DNA of 64,000 nt from Paenibacillus barcinonensis (GTDB lineage: Bacteria; Bacillota; Bacilli; Paenibacillales; Paenibacillaceae). The notes under the pieces were generated by a model that saw nothing but the letters and a program-made list of their open reading frames with translations, did no database searches and had not been told where the DNA came from. The DNA is taken from the NCBI RefSeq assembly GCF_003217495.1, contig NZ_QJSW01000013.1, positions 62,001-126,000 on the forward strand, read 5' to 3'. Positions 43,979-52,635 of the stretch are shown here, piece after piece. The translations under genes and the position numbers were made by a program. The first letter of the stretch is position 1. Each line of letters opens with the position of its first letter.

Positions 43979-44109
43979 GTGGTCTAACCTCCTAAACAAG
44001 CATACAGATTTCCTTTTATTGTACATGATCCAGGAGCATGAGTACACTCGAAGCAACTCACAATTTGTTTCCAATCGTCACATACACCGTATTTCATGCA
44101 TAAAGACGA

Positions 44110-44146
44110 CAAAAAAGCCCCGGATAACATCTATCCGAAGCCCCTG
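44110..44146 (-). terminator. Terminator after spoVAE
   Basis: GGGGCTTcGGATA pairs with TATCCGGGGC around a five-base loop, then TTTTTT on the minus strand, 13 bases past the spoVAE stop. Confidence 0.87.
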
Positions 44147-44159
44147 CTTATTTTTAAAT

Positions 44160-44510
44160 TTAACCTTTTGGTCGAACGACGAGCGCAGCGAGAAAAGAAA
44201 ATATAATCGCAGACGATATCCCCGCTGCGGTCAGATCAAAAATGCCGGTGATCACACCGATCCAGCCCTCTTTTTCAAGCTCGGTTAAAGCGCCGTGTAC
44301 CAAGGAGTTTCCAAAGCTGGTGATCGGTACGGATGCACCTGCACCCGCAAATTTCACCAGGGGATCATAAAGACCAAAAGCATCTGCGACCGCTCCAGCG
44401 ACCACCAGTGTACTCATCGTATGTGCAGGGGTCAATTTCGCCCCGTCCATTAGCAGCTGTCCAATCACACAGATCAGACCCCCAACGATAAAAGCCCATA
44501 GAAATTGCAT
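44160..44510 (-). CDS. spoVAE: SpoVAE (SpoVAEb-type) dipicolinate channel protein
   Basis: 116 residues, four membrane segments: FLWAFIVGGLICVIGQLLMD at the start, PAHTMSTLVVAGAVADAFG and the GAGASVPITSFGNSLVHGA signature. SpoVA proteins move dipicolinic acid into the forespore and out on germination. ATG at 44510; its AGGAGG lies inside the last codons of spoVAD. Last gene of AC-AD-AE. Confidence 0.93.
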   Translation of the reverse strand: MQFLWAFIVGGLICVIGQLLMDGAKLTPAHTMSTLVVAGAVADAFGLYDPLVKFAGAGASVPITSFGNSLVHGALTELEKEGWIGVITGIFDLTAAGISSAIIFSFLAALVVRPKG

Positions 44511-44515
44511 GATTG

Positions 44516-45532
44516 TTACCCCTCCTGTTCGATAGCTACGGCATGTGCAATACAAGGAATACTTTCGCCCTGCTGATAGGACAACGGAGACAACAGCGCA
44601 CCTGTTGCAACGACAAGCACCCGCTTCAGATCACCCTTCTGCATCCGGTTGAGAATGTGGCCATACGTAACCGTGGCAGAGCATCCGCACCCGCTTCCAC
44701 CAGCAACGACCTGCGGTTGATTCTGCCGATCATAGATCATTAGTCCACAGTCATTAAAAACCGTCTGTTCCATCGGAATACCTTCCTTGTGCAGAAGCTC
44801 TTTGGTAATAGGCAAACCAACAGATGCCAGATCCCCTGTAACAATGAGATCATAGTATCCTGGCTCCAACCCGGTATCTCTGAAATGAGAAATAATGGTA
44901 TCAGCTGCTGCCGGGGCCATAGCCGCCCCCATATTAAAAGGGTCCTTGATACCCAGATCCATGATTCGGCCAATGGTTGCTTTAGCTATAACAGGACCTT
45001 CTCCGGTGCGGGAGATCACTCCACAGCCAGAACCGGTAACGGTGTACTGCGCATAGGGCGGCTTCTGCGAGCCATACTCCGTCGGATAACGAAATTGCTT
45101 CTCTACGGTACAATTGTGACTCACCGTTCCGGCAAGCACATAATCTCCGGCGCCTGAGTCCACAATCATGGAGGCCATAGCAAGTGTCTCCATCGAGGTG
45201 GAACAGGCTCCGAATACGCCAAGATAAGGAACGCCAAGCTGTCTTGCAGCGAAAGAACTGCTGATAATTTGATTCATCAGATCCCCGCCAACAAAGTAAT
45301 GCAGCTCTTCCTTCGTTTTATTGGCATTAATAAGCGCAAGCTGTGAGGCTTGTTCGAGCAATTTCCGCTCTGCTTTTTCCCACGTTTTCTCCCCGATCTC
45401 CAGGTTGTCATATACATAGTCAAAATCAGAGGCTAACGGTCCCTGGCCTTCATCTGGCCCCACAACGGTTGCTCTGCCTATGATGCGTGGCTGATGATCA
45501 TACTCCCACGTCTGACGACCCAGCCTTTTCAT
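44516..45532 (-). CDS. spoVAD: SpoVAD, dipicolinate-binding spore protein
   Basis: 338 residues. Thiolase-like fold: GVFGACSTSMETLAMASMI with the former catalytic Cys, SHNCTVEKQFRYPTEYG, and GGSGCGCSATVTYGHIL. SpoVAD binds dipicolinic acid and is cytosolic/peripheral to the inner membrane. Overlaps the spoVAC end by four bases. Flanked by spoVAC and spoVAE. Confidence 0.96.
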   Translation of the reverse strand: MKRLGRQTWEYDHQPRIIGRATVVGPDEGQGPLASDFDYVYDNLEIGEKTWEKAERKLLEQASQLALINANKTKEELHYFVGGDLMNQIISSSFAARQLGVPYLGVFGACSTSMETLAMASMIVDSGAGDYVLAGTVSHNCTVEKQFRYPTEYGSQKPPYAQYTVTGSGCGVISRTGEGPVIAKATIGRIMDLGIKDPFNMGAAMAPAAADTIISHFRDTGLEPGYYDLIVTGDLASVGLPITKELLHKEGIPMEQTVFNDCGLMIYDRQNQPQVVAGGSGCGCSATVTYGHILNRMQKGDLKRVLVVATGALLSPLSYQQGESIPCIAHAVAIEQEG

Positions 45533-46029
45533 AGGTGTCCACCTCCGAATCCCAGAAAGGCATACACGATACCGATAATAAATGCAGCCACGACTCCGAA
45601 CACAATGACTGAGCCAGCAAGCTTAAACATGTTTGCGCCTACGCCTAATACAAGTCCTTCCGCACGATGCTCCAGTGCAGCAGAGCACATGGAGTTTGCG
45701 AATCCGGTCACGGGTACAGCGGTGCCCGCTCCTGCCCACTGTGCAATTTTGTCGTATACACCGAGGCACGTCAGAATGACCGAGATCAGAATCATCACTG
45801 CGACGGTAGGGCTTGCGGCTTCCTTGGATGTCATGTCCATCCATGCCATAAATGCCTCTTGAATCGCTTGTCCTATCAAACAAATCGTTCCCCCAACAAG
45901 GAAAGCCTTGACACAGTTTTTGAAAATAGGACGTGAAGGCTCGTGTTTTTTGGCAACTTTCTTATACTCCTTTTCATCCATGGATAGTGATGAAGCTTTC
46001 TTCTTTCCAGTTGCAGATTGTACCGGCAA
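45529..46029 (-). CDS. spoVAC: SpoVAC, mechanosensitive dipicolinate channel
   Basis: 166 residues, a charged N-terminus then four membrane helices (AFLVGGTICLIGQAIQEAFM, and the GAGTAVPVTGFANSMCSAA core, parallel to SpoVAE). SpoVAC forms a mechanosensitive channel. TTG at 46029 is preferred: AAGGAGG is eight bases upstream, whereas the ATG at 46035 is two bases from it. spoVAA and spoVAB are not in the window. Confidence 0.93.
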   Translation of the reverse strand: MPVQSATGKKKASSLSMDEKEYKKVAKKHEPSRPIFKNCVKAFLVGGTICLIGQAIQEAFMAWMDMTSKEAASPTVAVMILISVILTCLGVYDKIAQWAGAGTAVPVTGFANSMCSAALEHRAEGLVLGVGANMFKLAGSVIVFGVVAAFIIGIVYAFLGFGGGHL

Positions 46030-46296
46030 GCACATGACCTCCTTTATGTTAATGTGTATTGTGGATTCGAACAGCTATTGACTGATTGTCTATGTGTAAC
46101 TTCTTTATTCATTGTTTGTAAATTTCGGGCAGGTTATGTATCCGGCGAGCAACAGCATATGTTTCCATATTGTAATTTCTGGATTTATTATATTTAATAA
46201 AGGATTTTTGGTTGGTTAGCTCACGAATGGAAGGTTCGGATTGAATTAGCTCACGCCGTCTGTTCAAGTTTACTTTTCCCTGTTTATAAACACTGG

Positions 46297-46380
46297 TTAT
46301 AAATAAAGAAGAATGATGACGAGCAAAATAAATAACACAATAAACAGCATTTTCTCATAACCTTCATCAGGAGGCTTCAT
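46297..46380 (-). CDS. 27-residue membrane microprotein
   Basis: ATG at 46380 with GGAAGGAG 11 bases upstream opens a frame of 27 codons: a charged PPDEGYEK segment followed by one membrane helix (FIVLFILLVIILLYL). Length and layout resemble small sporulation membrane proteins of the YjcZ type, but without the glycine-rich start. It stands alone between spoVAC and the M42 gene. Function unknown. Confidence 0.55.
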   Translation of the reverse strand: MKPPDEGYEKMLFIVLFILLVIILLYL

Positions 46381-46704
46381 CTAATAGTCGGCTCCTTCCT
46401 TTATGAACAAACGTTATAACAGGAACGATATGGAAAAAACAACAAGATGCTTCTATGCTATGTATATTCACAAGCCCCATCTCTGGCTTATGACAAAAGC
46501 GGAGGAAAGCTGAATGAAACTGGAGTGAATATCAAATAACATGCCTGAAAAACGTAATATAATCATGGACAATCACTTGTACAAGGTTCATACTAGATTG
46601 TGACCAGTGGTTAATAACAAGTCCTTAATATTGACAAGGACAATCAGGCCAGTAGCCGTTCTGCTGTGCCCTGATCTACATACCAACAGAGGAGTTGTTT
46701 GCAC
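46381..46704. other. Intergenic region upstream of the M42 gene
   Basis: About 320 bp between divergent genes. I see no further open frame with a ribosome site and no RNA gene. It holds the TTGACA at 46632-46637, which may be a -35 for the M42 gene, but no clear -10 at 17 bases. Confidence 0.35.
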
Positions 46705-47778
46705 ATGAATGAAAAAACGTTGGACATGTTTCGAACGTTAACTGAATTTCCTTCTGCTTCCGGCTTTGAACGTGAGTTGCGTGGGTGGATGAAGGAACAA
46801 ATGTCCGCGTATACGGATGAATTTGTACAGGATCGTCTGGGAAGTCTTTTTGGTGTACTGCGGGGAGATGAAGCCGGCCCGAAAGTGATGGTAGCCGGAC
46901 ATTTTGATGAAGTAGGTTTCATGACAACGGGGATTACCGAAACAGGCATGATCAAATTCCGTCCACTCGGCGGATGGTGGAGTCAAGCGGTTCTATCCCA
47001 GCGGCTGCAGATTATTACTCCTGAGCGCCGTATCACTGGCGTTGTTGGCTCTACGCCTACTCATTTGCTGGATGAGTCACAGCGCAGCAAGCCCGTCGAT
47101 CTGAATACCATGTACCTGGATATCGGAGCAGATGACCGCGCAGAAGCAGAAGCGTGGGGCATCCACCCGGGCATGCAGATTGTGCCAATCTGTGAATTTA
47201 CGCCGCTGGCGAATCCTAAAAAAATTATGGCAAAGGCTTGGGATAATCGTTACGGTGTCGGGCTGGCTCTTGAGCTGGTGGAGGCACTACATAAGGAAAA
47301 GCTGCCGAATACGCTATATTCCGGTGCAACTGTTCAGGAGGAACTAGGTCTTCGCGGAGCACGCACTGCGGCAAATCTCATTCAACCAGACATTTTCTTT
47401 GCACTCGATTGTAGTGCAGCCAACGATATGACAGGTGACAAGCAATCCTTCGGCCATATCGGCCAGGGCGCCTTGCTTCGCATCTTTGACCCGGGCATGT
47501 TTACACATCGGGGTATGGTTGAATATGTACAGGATACTGCTGCTTCCAATCAGATCAAAATGCAATACTTCATCTCGCCTGGCGGGACGGATGCAGGTCA
47601 GGTTCATCTGAGCGGCATCGGTGTACCATCGACCGTTATTGGCATCTGTGCTCGTTACATTCATACCTCTTCATCCATTATTCACACCGACGATTATGAT
47701 GCAGCCAAAGAGCTGATTGTGAAGCTGGTAAAGGGCCTTGATCGCACCACGATGGACACCATTATCAATAATGCTTAA
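46705..47778 (+). CDS. M42-family metalloaminopeptidase
   Basis: 357 residues. M42 peptidases are two-metal aminopeptidases that assemble as tetrahedral dodecamers. Metal ligands are visible in MVAGHFDEVGFM (His, Asp), KAWDNRYGVGLALE (Asp), the catalytic TVQEELGLRGAR (Glu-Glu), FALDCS (Asp) and RYIHTSSSIIHTDDY (His). ATG at 46705 behind AGAGGAG; an in-frame TTG two codons earlier is too close to that site. Substrate preference is not evident. Confidence 0.93.
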   Translation: MNEKTLDMFRTLTEFPSASGFERELRGWMKEQMSAYTDEFVQDRLGSLFGVLRGDEAGPKVMVAGHFDEVGFMTTGITETGMIKFRPLGGWWSQAVLSQRLQIITPERRITGVVGSTPTHLLDESQRSKPVDLNTMYLDIGADDRAEAEAWGIHPGMQIVPICEFTPLANPKKIMAKAWDNRYGVGLALELVEALHKEKLPNTLYSGATVQEELGLRGARTAANLIQPDIFFALDCSAANDMTGDKQSFGHIGQGALLRIFDPGMFTHRGMVEYVQDTAASNQIKMQYFISPGGTDAGQVHLSGIGVPSTVIGICARYIHTSSSIIHTDDYDAAKELIVKLVKGLDRTTMDTIINNA

Positions 47779-47811
47779 TTAGTTATATATCCACTTTTGT
47801 GAAATAACCAC

Positions 47812-47853
47812 AGAGATACCTCACCGAATTTGCTTCGAGGGTATCTCTTTTTC
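47812..47853 (+). terminator. Terminator after the M42 gene
   Basis: AGAGATACC/GGTATCTCT stem followed by TTTTT, 33 bases past the stop. Confidence 0.82.
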
Positions 47854-47867
47854 TATGAATTTCACAA

Positions 47868-48059
47868 TATTTAAGTTGAACTAAAGATTTTACACCATCC
47901 ACTCCGATGACAGAACAACCTTCCAATCGCTGTTATCCCCAGATTTTTTCGATTCCCTTTTCCAAAAGGAAAAATCTGGTGATAAAGGCGACCGCTCCGC
48001 TTTTTCAGGTTTTTTCTGTCCTCTCCGTTCAAGTGTAAATAAATAGTTCAACTTAAATA
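47868..48059. mobile_element. MITE-like element, copy 2
   Basis: 192 bp bounded by perfect 16-bp inverted repeats, TATTTAAGTTGAACTA at left and its complement at right. The interior shares long blocks with copy 1 at 14378-14557 and has a central hairpin (CCAGATTTTT pairing with AAAAATCTGG). No coding capacity for a transposase. The ends carry TA at the outermost positions, the target typical of Tc1/mariner-type MITEs, by inference. Sits between the M42 terminator and the gene at 48138. Confidence 0.8.
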
Positions 48060-48137
48060 GATTGCACTGATTGAACATAATGAGGACCAGATACATAAGA
48101 TAGGATAATCAATTATTAACCAGCGGGGGACCTTTAT

Positions 48138-48458
48138 ATGGCAGCAGGCAGAAATGGAAAATCAAATAAAGGTTCCAGAAAAACCAATGCTGCGAACACC
48201 CTTCTGGGTGGGAATCTTAGCGGAAAAAAACTAGAACTGATTGTTGCAGCATTGTTAGTTAGTGGAAAGTTGAGAGTAGATGCCGTTACGTTGTTTCGCG
48301 AAGCTACATTAGTTGTGGAGTTAGTGGGGCAGTACAAGACACTTCAAAAGGTCACACCCACCAATTCAGATAAACTGGTACAGTTCCTTGATGAAACAGG
48401 CCGTGATATGACGCTGAACGATGTCATTCAGGCGTTTCAGCAGCGTATAAATTCCTAA
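48138..48458 (+). CDS. Hypothetical protein, 106 residues
   Basis: The first 25 residues are very basic (AGRNGKSNKGSRKTNAAN); the rest is mostly helical with a hydrophobic patch KLELIVAALLVSGKLR. No catalytic or membrane motif. ATG behind GGGGGA. Followed after 28 bases by the 39-residue gene, so both may share a transcript ended by the terminator at 48702. I do not recognise the family. Confidence 0.7.
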   Translation: MAAGRNGKSNKGSRKTNAANTLLGGNLSGKKLELIVAALLVSGKLRVDAVTLFREATLVVELVGQYKTLQKVTPTNSDKLVQFLDETGRDMTLNDVIQAFQQRINS

Positions 48459-48486
48459 ATGTCAAAAACGAAAAGAGGTGCATGTG

Positions 48487-48606
48487 ATGTCTGAATTCGA
48501 TGGCGTCGGTTTCGCCGAAACGTTAATTATACTTATTCTAGTCGTATTATTTGTGTTTGGTTCGACAGACATCGAAACACTCAGTAGTACACCTACAAAT
48601 ACCTGA
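48487..48606 (+). CDS. 39-residue membrane microprotein
   Basis: ATG at 48487 behind AAAGAGGTG gives a 39-codon frame: a short acidic start (MSEFDGVGFAE), one membrane helix (TLIILILVVLFVFG) and a polar Ser/Thr-rich tail. Layout resembles YjcZ/YvrJ-type sporulation microproteins of Bacillales. Too short for automatic calling but supported by its ribosome site and position 28 bases after the 48138 gene. Confidence 0.6.
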   Translation: MSEFDGVGFAETLIILILVVLFVFGSTDIETLSSTPTNT

Positions 48607-48701
48607 ACCCGCCCCTTTTTGGCACGATGTCCAGCCAACAATGTTCAGAATGGATACCGCATTTCGCATCGCATTCTTATAAGAAGACCTTAAATTTGAA
48701 G

Positions 48702-48733
48702 AACGCCAGCCCGTTAATCTCAGGCTGGCGTTT
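48702..48733 (+). terminator. Terminator after the 39-residue gene
   Basis: AACGCCAGCC/GGCTGGCGTT stem with an 11-base loop, then TTTGG. The T tract is short. Confidence 0.6.
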
Positions 48734-48752
48734 GGCTTGATTGTTTGGATAT

Positions 48753-49460
48753 CTACAGAAATAAAGGGGAAAATGCAAACCAGGTTAGAATCAACGTCAG
48801 CACTACGCAAACATTCTCAACAACAGCTCCGTGACTGGTCCCTGTACTCATCAGATTTGCTCTGATACGCAGCTTTAACGGTGGCAATGGGCGAATGCCT
48901 CGGTTGGTCAGCGAATCAGCAAGCAGATGAATAGCATAAGCCGTTCCTCCAGCCACCCATATTTCCGGGCCTTGCTGCTGCGTCGTACTATACAGCAATC
49001 CGGCCCAGACGGCCGTTCCATACAGAGTATGTGTTAACCCCCTGTGTGTCAGCGTAGTACATAACATAAGCAAACTGCCTGCAATCAGGTTCCACGGAGC
49101 AAAAGCATGCCCATAAAAAACCAGCCCTAGTCCGATGGCAAACATCAGCACTTTACGCAGTGATCGCGATGGCAAAAAGGATACAAGCCCGATCAGTACA
49201 GCAAGCAGCAGATTCCAGGGCTTGCTTGGAATGTAGAAATACACAAAAACTGCCGCGGGTAAAAGAATCGTCTGCAGCAACCGAATCAGACTGCTCGGCA
49301 GCGCTTTGGATACCAACAGCGAATTAGGCTCGTCGATATCGGGCAGTAGTGAGCCAATCAGTGCAACCGTCACTGCTGGAGCCGTGACCGGCATACCCAG
49401 TAGCTGTAGCACTGAAAGGGATACGCCTGTGCCGATAATGAGGTGGGATCTTCCCATCAT
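48753..49460 (-). CDS. YdjM-like membrane-bound metal-dependent hydrolase
   Basis: 235 residues, six to seven membrane segments. The family motif begins MGRSHLIIGT and LIGSLLPDIDEPNS (Asp ligands), with HRGLTHTLYG (His-Asp-type) and AIHLLADSLTNRGI later. The DUF457/LexA-binding hydrolase family has no firmly known substrate. ATG at 49460 is supported by AAAGGACG. Divergent from nirB. Confidence 0.82.
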   Translation of the reverse strand: MMGRSHLIIGTGVSLSVLQLLGMPVTAPAVTVALIGSLLPDIDEPNSLLVSKALPSSLIRLLQTILLPAAVFVYFYIPSKPWNLLLAVLIGLVSFLPSRSLRKVLMFAIGLGLVFYGHAFAPWNLIAGSLLMLCTTLTHRGLTHTLYGTAVWAGLLYSTTQQQGPEIWVAGGTAYAIHLLADSLTNRGIRPLPPLKLRIRANLMSTGTSHGAVVENVCVVLTLILTWFAFSPLFL

Positions 49461-49587
49461 GATGCAATAACGTCCTTTCATAGTAATAGGGAACTGATTC
49501 ATATTGGATCCCGTACCGATCATACAACGAAAGCGAAATAAGAACAATAGTTCGTATTTCTTATTTCTAAAAATCTTTTTTAGTTTC

Positions 49588-49603
49588 CGTGAGCGCCATC
49601 ACA
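49588..49603. promoter_or_regulatory. Distal FNR/CRP-like palindrome upstream of nirB
   Basis: CGTGA-N6-TCACA, one mismatch from the Bacillus FNR consensus TGTGA-N6-TCACA. Its centre lies 47 bp upstream of the second palindrome. Confidence 0.55.
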
Positions 49604-49634
49604 CTTCTTTCTATATGAATGATCTATCTTTATT

Positions 49635-49677
49635 AGTGAAATTAATCACATTTATTAAAGGGCACTACTTTTATAAT
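49635..49677 (+). promoter_or_regulatory. FNR-dependent promoter of nirBDC
   Basis: AGTGA-N6-TCACA (49635-49650), one mismatch from the FNR consensus, is followed by a consensus TATAAT (49672-49677). The predicted start near 49684 puts the palindrome centre at -41.5, the classical class II position. No good -35 exists, as expected for activator dependence. Anaerobic induction is inferred. Confidence 0.75.
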
Positions 49678-49739
49678 TCAAATATAAGCCATTAAAAATG
49701 TTGGTAAATGTACAAGGTTTACCCAGGGAGGCAATACAC

Positions 49740-52169
49740 ATGAACGTAATCAAGGAGAAACTCGTTGTCATTGGTAACGGTATGGCTGGAATCAGCACCG
49801 TTGAACAAATTTTAAAGCTATCTACACGTTTTGATATTACTGTAATTGGTACAGAGCCTTATCCGAACTACAATCGCATTATGCTCTCCTACGTTCTGGA
49901 AGGCAGCAAAACGCTGGACGACATCGTGCTCAATGACCTTCACTGGTATGAGGATTATGGCATCACCCTGCATACGGGAACTACAGTTTCCCGAATTGAT
50001 GCTGAGACACATGAGGTCATTACAGAAGCAGGAACGCGCATCGCCTATGACCAAATTATTATTGCAACCGGCTCCAGCTCCTTCATTCTCCCTGTACCAG
50101 GACATGACAAGCAAGGCGTTGTCGGATTCCGTGATATTGCTGACTGCAACGTTATGCTCGAAGCGGCCAAACAGTACAAACGGGCTGCGGTCATTGGCGG
50201 TGGACTCCTGGGACTTGAAGCAGCCAAAGGACTTGTGCAGCTTGGTATGGACGTTACCGTTGTTCACCTCATGCATGATCTGATGGAACGCCAGCTAGAT
50301 TCACAAGCATCAGCGATGCTAAAAACAGAGCTGGAGCGTCAGGGTATTCGTTTTAAAATGGGCGCACAGACTGCCGAACTGCTGGGCGGCGATCGGGTAG
50401 AAGGACTGCGATTTGCCGATGAATCGGTGCTCAATGTTGATTTTGTCGTTATGGCTGTAGGCATCAAGCCCAATGTTGAAGTTGCTCGTGCAAGCGGTAT
50501 TGAAGTAAGCCGGGGTATTGTTGTTAATGATTACATGCAAACCTCTCTGGAAAATGTATACTCTGTCGGGGAGTGTACAGAGCACCGCGGTGTATGTTAC
50601 GGTCTGGTCGCTCCCCTGTTTGAGCAAGGCATGGTTCTGGCGAAACATATCTGTGGCGTTGAAACTGCTCCTTATGAAGGCTCAGTTGTATCTACCAAGC
50701 TCAAAATCTCAGGTGTCGACGTCTTCTCTACGGGTGAATTTATAGACAGCCCGGAGCATACGGTTATCTCACATAAGGATGACTGGAGACGCACCTACAA
50801 AAAAATACTGTTGCGTGACAACAAAATGGTCGGTGCCGTACTCTTTGGTGACATTACTGATGCTGCCGAGCTACAGAAGCTGATCAAAAATCAGACGGAA
50901 ATGACGGAAGAATTGTACAGCTCACTCATGGGAACAAGCTGCGGTGGACACAAAAAAGCTACTTCTGTTGAAGCGATGCCGGAAGATGAAATTGTATGTG
51001 GATGCAATGGGGTCACCAAAGGGGCCATCGTGGATGTGATTACTAACCAGGGACTTACAACGGTCGATGAGATTAAAGCCTGCACGGGTGCAACCCGCTC
51101 TTGCGGTGGATGTAAGCCGGTGGTAGAACAGATATTGCAGTATGTGCTTGGCGATGGCTTCACAGCCGGAGCCAAACAGGGAATTTGTAGCTGTACTTCT
51201 CTTGGACGGGATGAGATTGTAGCCGAAATTCGGGAGAAAGGGCTGCAAACAAGCAAAGAGGTTATGCATGTGCTTGGCTGGAGCCAGCCCGAAGGCTGCT
51301 CCAAATGCCGTCCGGCCATTAACTACTATCTGGGCATGATCTATCCAGGCACATACGAGGACGAGAAGGAATCCCGTTTTGTGAACGAACGCATGAACGC
51401 CAATATTCAAAAAGATGGGACTTACACGGTCGTGCCTCGGATGTATGGCGGCGTAACTACCCCGGAAGAACTGAAACGTATCGCAGATATCTCGGTCAAA
51501 TACGATATTAAAGCCGTTAAAGTGACGGGCGGTCAACGTCTTGATCTGATCGGTGTCAAAAAGGAAGACCTGCCTAAGGTCTGGGCCGAGCTGGATATGC
51601 CCTCAGGTTATGCTTACGCCAAATCACTGCGCACCGTCAAAACATGTGTCGGCTCCCAGTTCTGCCGCTTCGGCACACAGGATTCCATGGCGATGGGTGC
51701 ACGAATTGAACGAAAATTCGAACGGCTTGATCTGCCAGCTAAATTTAAATATGCTGTAAACGGCTGCCCGCGGAACTGTGCAGAATCCTGCACGAAGGAT
51801 ATCGGTATCGTTGGTAATGACGGCGGCTGGGAAATCTTCATCGGTGGTAACGGCGGCATCAAAGCCAGACTGGCCGATTCGCTGTGCAAAGTGAAAAGCG
51901 ACGATGAGCTCATTGAGCTGTGCGGAGCCATTATGCAATATTATCGGGAAACTGGTAACTATCTGGAGCGGACATCGGAGTGGGTGGAGCGTATGGGGCT
52001 TGAGCAGATCCGTTCGGTCGTCGTAGACAATCTGGAGGAACGCAAAGCGCTGATGGCACGCATCGAGTTTGCGCTGCAGCATGTTGAAGACCCGTGGAAA
52101 AAAGCACTTCGCAACGAAGAAGGCCAAATCAAGCTGTTCCACGGCATTGAAGTTACGGCCAGACCATAA
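49740..52169 (+). CDS. nirB: NirB, NADH-dependent nitrite reductase large subunit
   Basis: 809 residues. FAD/NAD domains first (VVIGNGMAGISTVEQIL; AAVIGGGLLGLEAAKGL), then two BFD-like [2Fe-2S] modules (CGCNGVTKGAI...CGGCKP and CSCTSLGRDE...CSKCRP), then the nitrite/sulphite reductase halves with siroheme/[4Fe-4S] ligands (TCVGSQFCRFGTQDS and NGCPRNCAESCTKDIG). It reduces nitrite to ammonium with NADH in the cytoplasm. ATG at 49740 behind GGGAGG; the frame open to 49698 lacks a ribosome site. Followed by nirD and nirC. Confidence 0.97.
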   Translation: MNVIKEKLVVIGNGMAGISTVEQILKLSTRFDITVIGTEPYPNYNRIMLSYVLEGSKTLDDIVLNDLHWYEDYGITLHTGTTVSRIDAETHEVITEAGTRIAYDQIIIATGSSSFILPVPGHDKQGVVGFRDIADCNVMLEAAKQYKRAAVIGGGLLGLEAAKGLVQLGMDVTVVHLMHDLMERQLDSQASAMLKTELERQGIRFKMGAQTAELLGGDRVEGLRFADESVLNVDFVVMAVGIKPNVEVARASGIEVSRGIVVNDYMQTSLENVYSVGECTEHRGVCYGLVAPLFEQGMVLAKHICGVETAPYEGSVVSTKLKISGVDVFSTGEFIDSPEHTVISHKDDWRRTYKKILLRDNKMVGAVLFGDITDAAELQKLIKNQTEMTEELYSSLMGTSCGGHKKATSVEAMPEDEIVCGCNGVTKGAIVDVITNQGLTTVDEIKACTGATRSCGGCKPVVEQILQYVLGDGFTAGAKQGICSCTSLGRDEIVAEIREKGLQTSKEVMHVLGWSQPEGCSKCRPAINYYLGMIYPGTYEDEKESRFVNERMNANIQKDGTYTVVPRMYGGVTTPEELKRIADISVKYDIKAVKVTGGQRLDLIGVKKEDLPKVWAELDMPSGYAYAKSLRTVKTCVGSQFCRFGTQDSMAMGARIERKFERLDLPAKFKYAVNGCPRNCAESCTKDIGIVGNDGGWEIFIGGNGGIKARLADSLCKVKSDDELIELCGAIMQYYRETGNYLERTSEWVERMGLEQIRSVVVDNLEERKALMARIEFALQHVEDPWKKALRNEEGQIKLFHGIEVTARP

Positions 52170-52251
52170 GCAGCATCACAGCAGCTGCATGTCTAACTTG
52201 ATATTTCATGGAATAATACAGATAAATCGTTGATAAAGGAGTGGTTTTACA

Positions 52252-52578
52252 ATGACGACCAAACAAACAGGTGCGTATTATCCCGCTGGCACAGTCGATG
52301 AGTTTCTGCCCCGCATCGGCAGAGTTGTCGAGATTGAAGATGAGCAGCTTGCGGTATTTCGCACTTCGGATGGCACCATCTATGCTGCCGACAACCATAA
52401 CCCCCACCCCAAGGGTGGCCCGCTGGCCGAAGGCATCGTTTCAGGGCACTATCTGTATGACCCGCTGTACGATTGGAAAATTGATCTGACTACCGGTCAG
52501 GTGCAGGCCCCCGACACTGGACAAGTGAAGATGTACCCGGTCAAGGTGGAGAATGAACAGGTCTGGATCGCTGTATAA
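52252..52578 (+). CDS. nirD: NirD, nitrite reductase small subunit
   Basis: 108 residues, Rieske-like fold. The canonical CxH...CxxH cluster ligands are absent: the segments read NHNPHPKGGPLAEGI and YDPLYDWKIDLTTG, where Cys is replaced. Loss of the cluster is common in NirD proteins, so this is not damage. It supports NirB. ATG behind AAAGGAG, 82 bases after nirB. Confidence 0.92.
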   Translation: MTTKQTGAYYPAGTVDEFLPRIGRVVEIEDEQLAVFRTSDGTIYAADNHNPHPKGGPLAEGIVSGHYLYDPLYDWKIDLTTGQVQAPDTGQVKMYPVKVENEQVWIAV

Positions 52579-52635
52579 CATTTTACTGTAGCATGTATGG
52601 ATGGATATTGATGTTGATTAATGGGGGAAAGCGTG

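Noticed and set aside
46036..46140. SigG promoter upstream of spoVAC
   Set aside because: TGAATA is present but no CATWHTA at 17-18 bases follows, so the match is not good enough.
49698..49739. Upstream start extending nirB by 14 residues
   Set aside because: No ribosome site; the GGGAGG at 49727 directs initiation to ATG 49740.
52252..52578. NirD as a damaged Rieske protein
   Set aside because: Loss of the cluster ligands is usual in NirD, and the rest of the fold is intact.
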